This document shows positions 60,730 to 64,000 of a stretch of DNA of 64,000 nt, one piece after another (position 1 is the first letter of the stretch; each line of letters begins with the position of its first letter). Both the position numbers and the translations under genes were made by a program. Where the stretch lies: assembly GCF_030815975.1 (NCBI RefSeq), contig NZ_JAUSXL010000002.1, positions 3,522,501 to 3,586,500 of the forward strand. Reading direction: 5' to 3'. This stretch comes from Variovorax paradoxus (GTDB lineage: Bacteria; Pseudomonadota; Gammaproteobacteria; Burkholderiales; Burkholderiaceae_C). The notes under the pieces are model-generated. The model had not been told where the DNA came from and did no database searches. It saw nothing but the letters and a program-made list of their open reading frames with translations.

Positions 60730-63222
60730 ATGCTGAACCTCGCCGAATACCGCAAGCGACCGGCGCTGCTGGCCGACTGGCTGCCCTGGGCCGGTCTGGT
60801 CGCCCCTGGCGTCGTGCTCAACAAGGACGGATCGTTCCAGCGCACGGCCCGGTTCCGCGGGCCGGACCTGGACAGCGCGACGCAGGGCGAACTCGTCGCG
60901 ACCTCGGCGCGGTTGAACAACGCGCTGCGCCGGCTCGGTTCGGGCTGGGCGATGTTCGTGGAGGCCGAGCGGCGCGAGGCGGCCGGCTATCCGGAGTCGT
61001 CGTTTCCCGAGGCTCTGTCCTGGCTGGTCGACGAGGAGCGCCGCGCCGCCTTCGAGGAAGACGCCAGCCACTTCGAGAGCCGCTATCACCTGACGCTGCT
61101 GTACCTGCCGACCGAGGAGTCGAAGGCGCGCGCTGCGGGCCTGCTTTACGAGAACGCCGGGACGGAAGGCAAGGGTGGGAAGGGCGGACCGAAGGAGTCG
61201 AACGGCACGGATTGGGGAGGGCGGCTGGATTCCTTCGTGGCCGAGACCGAACGCTTCCTCGGCCTGCTCGAAGGCGTGATGCCGGAGATAGCCTGGCTCG
61301 ACGATGCGCAGACGCTGACCCACCTGCACGGCTGCGTGTCCACGCGCCGGCAAGCGGTCGCGGTCCCCGAGGTGCCGATGCACCTCGATGCGCTGCTGGC
61401 CGACGAACCGCTGACGGGTGGGCTGGCGCCGATGCTCGGACGCTTGCACCTGCGTGTGCTGTCGGTGCGCGGCTTTCCGACGTCGACCTGGCCGGGGCTG
61501 CTCGACGACCTGAACCGCCTGGGCTTCGCCTACCGCTGGAGCACGCGCTTCCTGTGCCTGGACAAGGCCGAGGCGGAGAAGGAGCTCGTGCGGCTGCGCC
61601 GGCAATGGTTTGCCAAGCGCAAGAACATCGTCGCGCTGCTGCGCGAGACCATCTTCCAGCAGGAGAGCGCGCTGGTCGACTCCGACGCCTCGAACAAGGC
61701 GGCGGATGCCGACGCGGCGCTGCAGGAACTGGGCAGCGACCAGGTGGCCTTCGGCTTTGTGACCGCTACCGTGACCGTGCTCGATGCCGACGCCACCGTT
61801 GCCGACGAGAAGCTGCGCGCGGTGGAACGTGCGATCCAGGGCCGGGGTTTCGTCACGATTCCCGAGACGCTCAACGCGGTCGAGGCCTGGCTGTCATCGA
61901 TCCCGGGCCATGCGTATGCGAACGTGCGCCAGCCCATCGTCTCGACGTTGAACCTCGCGCACATGATGCCGGTGTCGGCCGTGTGGGCAGGGCCCGAGCG
62001 CAATGCGCACCTCGATGGCCCGCCGCTGATCGTCACACGCACCGATGGTGCGACGCCGTTCCGGCTGGTCACGCACATCGGCGACGTCGGGCACACGCTC
62101 GTCGTCGGGCCGACCGGCATGGGCAAGTCGGTGCTGCTCGCCACGCTAGCGCTGCAGTTCCGCCGCTATGCCGGCTCGCGCATTCTGGCCTTCGACATGG
62201 GGCGCTCGATGCGCGCCACGGTCCTGGGGCTCGGCGGCGAGCATTACGACCTGGGGGCCGATGGCGAGATCGCTTTCCAGCCACTGGCGCGCATCGACCA
62301 GGAGGGGTACCGCACCTGGGCGGCGGAGTGGGTGGAGGGACGGCTTCGGCAGGAAGGCCTCGAGGTCGGGCCGGCCGAGCGGGAGATGGTGTGGTCGGCA
62401 ATGGCCAGCCTTGCATCCGCGCCGCTGGAGCAACGCACGATGACAGGCCTGGCCGTGCTGCTGCAGTCCAATACCCTGCGCCAGGCGCTGGCGCCGTATG
62501 TGCTCGGTGGCGCGCACGGGCGACTGCTGGACGCGGACCGGGACCGGCTGGGCGCGTCCTCCATCCAATGTTTCGAGATGGAGGAGCTGATGCACAGCAA
62601 GGCCGCGGTGCTGGCCGTGCTGGGGTACCTTTTCGCACGCTTCGACGAACGCTTCGACGGCGCGCCCACGCTGCTGATCCTCGACGAGGCCTGGCTGTTC
62701 CTCGACGACCCGGTGTTCGCGGCGCGCATCCGGCAGTGGCTCAAGACGCTGCGCAAGAAGAACGTCTCAGTCATCTTCGCCACGCAGAGCCTGGCCGACA
62801 TCCAGAACTCCAGCATCGCGCCGGCGATCGTGGAGAGTTGCGCGAGCCGGATCTTCCTGCCCAACCCGCAGGCCACCGAACCGCAGATCCGGGTGATCTA
62901 CGAGGGCTTTGGCCTCAACAGCCGGCAGATCGACATCGTCGCCACGGCGCAGCCCAAGCGCGACTACTACTACCAGTCACGGCTGGGCAACCGGGTCTTC
63001 GAACTGAGGCTCGGACCGGTGGCGCTCGCGTTTGCCGGCGCGGGCTCGCCCGATGACCAGCGCGAGATCCACCGCGTGCAGGCGTCGGTGCTGGCGTCGC
63101 CGTTCGCGCGGATGCCTTCGGTCTTCGCGGCGGCCTGGCTGCGTCATCGTGGCCTGGGCTGGGCCGCCGACCTCCTCCCTTCGTTTTCGCCATCCTCAAC
63201 ACCGCAGGAGAAATCGCCATGA
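60730..63222 (+). CDS. trbE: Type IV secretion ATPase TrbE (VirB4 family)
   Basis: An 830-residue VirB4-type ATPase. It begins MLNLAEYRKRPALLADWLPW. Walker A is GPTGMGKS (460-467), Walker B LLILDEAWLFLDDP (Asp652, Glu653), and FATQSLADIQNSSIAPAIVE and the Arg-finger region follow. I chose the ATG at 60730 because GGGGAG precedes it with good spacing and it gives the family N-terminus; an ATG nine codons upstream (60703) is also in frame. A glycine-rich insert lies near residues 145-160. The stop overlaps trbJ. Confidence 0.95.
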   Translation: MLNLAEYRKRPALLADWLPWAGLVAPGVVLNKDGSFQRTARFRGPDLDSATQGELVATSARLNNALRRLGSGWAMFVEAERREAAGYPESSFPEALSWLVDEERRAAFEEDASHFESRYHLTLLYLPTEESKARAAGLLYENAGTEGKGGKGGPKESNGTDWGGRLDSFVAETERFLGLLEGVMPEIAWLDDAQTLTHLHGCVSTRRQAVAVPEVPMHLDALLADEPLTGGLAPMLGRLHLRVLSVRGFPTSTWPGLLDDLNRLGFAYRWSTRFLCLDKAEAEKELVRLRRQWFAKRKNIVALLRETIFQQESALVDSDASNKAADADAALQELGSDQVAFGFVTATVTVLDADATVADEKLRAVERAIQGRGFVTIPETLNAVEAWLSSIPGHAYANVRQPIVSTLNLAHMMPVSAVWAGPERNAHLDGPPLIVTRTDGATPFRLVTHIGDVGHTLVVGPTGMGKSVLLATLALQFRRYAGSRILAFDMGRSMRATVLGLGGEHYDLGADGEIAFQPLARIDQEGYRTWAAEWVEGRLRQEGLEVGPAEREMVWSAMASLASAPLEQRTMTGLAVLLQSNTLRQALAPYVLGGAHGRLLDADRDRLGASSIQCFEMEELMHSKAAVLAVLGYLFARFDERFDGAPTLLILDEAWLFLDDPVFAARIRQWLKTLRKKNVSVIFATQSLADIQNSSIAPAIVESCASRIFLPNPQATEPQIRVIYEGFGLNSRQIDIVATAQPKRDYYYQSRLGNRVFELRLGPVALAFAGAGSPDDQREIHRVQASVLASPFARMPSVFAAAWLRHRGLGWAADLLPSFSPSSTPQEKSP

Positions 63223-63947
63223 AGAAGAGCTTCCTTGTCATTGCCGCGGCCGCATGGTTCGGCGCCATGCCCATTGCGCGCGCGCAATGGGTCGTCGTCG
63301 ATCCGACCAATCTGATCCAGAACATCATGACGGCCGCGAACACCCTCGAGCAGATCAACAACCAGATCAAGCAGCTGCAGAACCAGGCCGAGATGCTCAG
63401 GAATCAGTCGAGAAACCTGACGAGCCTGGACTTCAGCGCACTGTCCGAGCTCCGGTCGACCCTGTCGGCCACGAACCAGCTGATCCAGCAGGCACAGGGG
63501 CTGGCCTTCAACGTCTCGCGCATGGAAGAGGAGTTCAAGCGCCTCTATCCGGAGTCGTTTTCGGCGGGCATGTCGGGCGCGCAGATGGTCGGTGATGCGC
63601 GCTTGCGCTGGCGCCATTCGCTCGAAGCCCTGCGCACGGCGACCCACGTGCAGTCGCAGGCGATGCAGAACTTCGCGGCGGACGAGCAGGCGCTCACGGA
63701 CCTCGTGAACCGCAGTCAGTCGGCCACGGGAGCCCTGCAGGCGATGCAGGCGACCAACCAGCTGCTGGCGCTGCAGTCGCGTCAGGCGATTCAGGCGCAG
63801 CAGCTGCAGATCACGCAGGACCGCGCCACGGCGCTGGAGCAGGCGCGGCAGGTGGCGGTGCAGGAGCGTGCGCGCGAGGTGCGCCGGCGCTTCATGGGCA
63901 GCGGCACGCCGTACACGCCCTACAGCGTCAACTTCTACGGCAACTGA
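63219..63947 (+). CDS. trbJ: Conjugation protein TrbJ (VirB5-like)
   Basis: A 242-residue exported protein. The signal peptide is MKKSFLVIAAAAWFGAMPIA, cleaved near ARA. The mature part is rich in Gln and Asn with long helices: NTLEQINNQIKQLQNQAEML and LLALQSRQAIQAQQLQITQD, giving coiled-coil character. The ending YTPYSVNFYGN is typical of TrbJ in Tn4371-like modules. It acts in the periplasm as a minor pilus or scaffold component and follows trbE by a four-base overlap. Confidence 0.92.
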   Translation: MKKSFLVIAAAAWFGAMPIARAQWVVVDPTNLIQNIMTAANTLEQINNQIKQLQNQAEMLRNQSRNLTSLDFSALSELRSTLSATNQLIQQAQGLAFNVSRMEEEFKRLYPESFSAGMSGAQMVGDARLRWRHSLEALRTATHVQSQAMQNFAADEQALTDLVNRSQSATGALQAMQATNQLLALQSRQAIQAQQLQITQDRATALEQARQVAVQERAREVRRRFMGSGTPYTPYSVNFYGN

Positions 63948-63956
63948 GGGGCGTCC

Positions 63957-64000
63957 ATGAAGAAGCTTCTTCTCCTCATCACTGCCGCTGTGGTTTTGGT
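63957..64000 (+). CDS. Start of an exported conjugation protein (cut by window end)
   Basis: The last 44 bases encode MKKLLLLITAAVVL, a hydrophobic signal-peptide start, nine bases after the trbJ stop. In Tn4371-type modules a small lipoprotein-like gene or trbL follows trbJ; a TrbK-like entry-exclusion lipoprotein is one possibility. The window ends before any domain can be read. Confidence 0.5.
   Translation, partial: MKKLLLLITAAVVL

Overview
The window is GC-rich DNA from a beta-proteobacterium, most likely Burkholderiales (a Variovorax/Comamonadaceae or Achromobacter/Bordetella type). The reasons are four Bug-type tricarboxylate receptors, the dense LysR/LacI/IclR/MocR/TetR/Lrp regulator content, and a Tn4371-like traG-trb conjugation module at the right end. 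I found no rRNA, tRNA or CRISPR. All calls were made by eye; no alignments or searches were run.

Region 1 (about 0-22 kb) is a sugar-acid (aldarate/hexuronate) catabolic locus. A LacI regulator with two candidate operators faces a Bug receptor and a clear L-talarate/galactarate dehydratase. A periplasmic receptor, a uronate-dehydrogenase-like oxidoreductase and a second enolase-superfamily enzyme follow. On the minus strand lies a polar amino-acid-type ABC transporter (one ATPase, two permeases, three more receptors) with an Ldh-type oxidoreductase and an SDR epimerase, divergent from a LysR gene. Then come a frameshifted aldose 1-epimerase, an alpha-ketoglutarate-semialdehyde dehydrogenase, a Dabb protein, an NTF2-like protein, an RraA-like aldolase, and an unusual IclR regulator fused to an SMP-30/gluconolactonase-like propeller. 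Together they suggest uptake and oxidation of uronic/aldaric acids to alpha-ketoglutarate, but the keto-deoxy-glucarate dehydratase/decarboxylase step is not in the window.

Region 2 (22-26.7 kb) is a patchwork with signs of rearrangement: a Cys/Met-type PLP lyase, an IS110 transposase remnant, a Gdx-type SMR exporter, a small monooxygenase-like protein, a PaiB-type FMN protein divergent from a MocR regulator, a Fis-HTH remnant and a short direct repeat.

Region 3 (26.7-42.5 kb) holds three CoA-ester/organic-acid operons. Operon A (minus) is Bug receptor, GST and class II aldolase. Operon B (minus) is Bug receptor, acyl-CoA dehydrogenase and a two-subunit CoA transferase. Operon C (plus) is TetR, AcuI-like reductase, TPP enzyme, Bug receptor, DsbA-like isomerase, acyl-CoA dehydrogenase, CaiB-type CoA transferase and a PaiB C-terminal piece. 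Two XRE-cupin regulators lie among them, and a shared palindrome (AGGACAC-N2/3-GTGTCCT) at three promoters looks like their operator.

Region 4 (42.5-55.2 kb) concerns amino acids: an Lrp regulator divergent from an AceE-type 2-oxoacid dehydrogenase E1 (an mdeR/mdeB-like arrangement), a LysR gene, an exported alanine-racemase-fold amino-acid racemase, a second class II aldolase, a complete AapJQMP general amino-acid ABC transporter, and a methionine gamma-lyase-like enzyme with Thr in place of the signature Cys116. The racemase leader can form two mutually exclusive hairpins next to its ribosome binding site.

Region 5 (55.4-64 kb) is the conjugation module of a probable Tn4371-family integrative conjugative element: LysR-type regulator, TraG coupling protein, ribbon-helix-helix protein, TrbB, TrbC, TrbD, TrbE, TrbJ and the first codons of a further exported protein, cut by the window end. 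The catabolic genes to the left may be cargo of this element, but no integrase or att site is visible.
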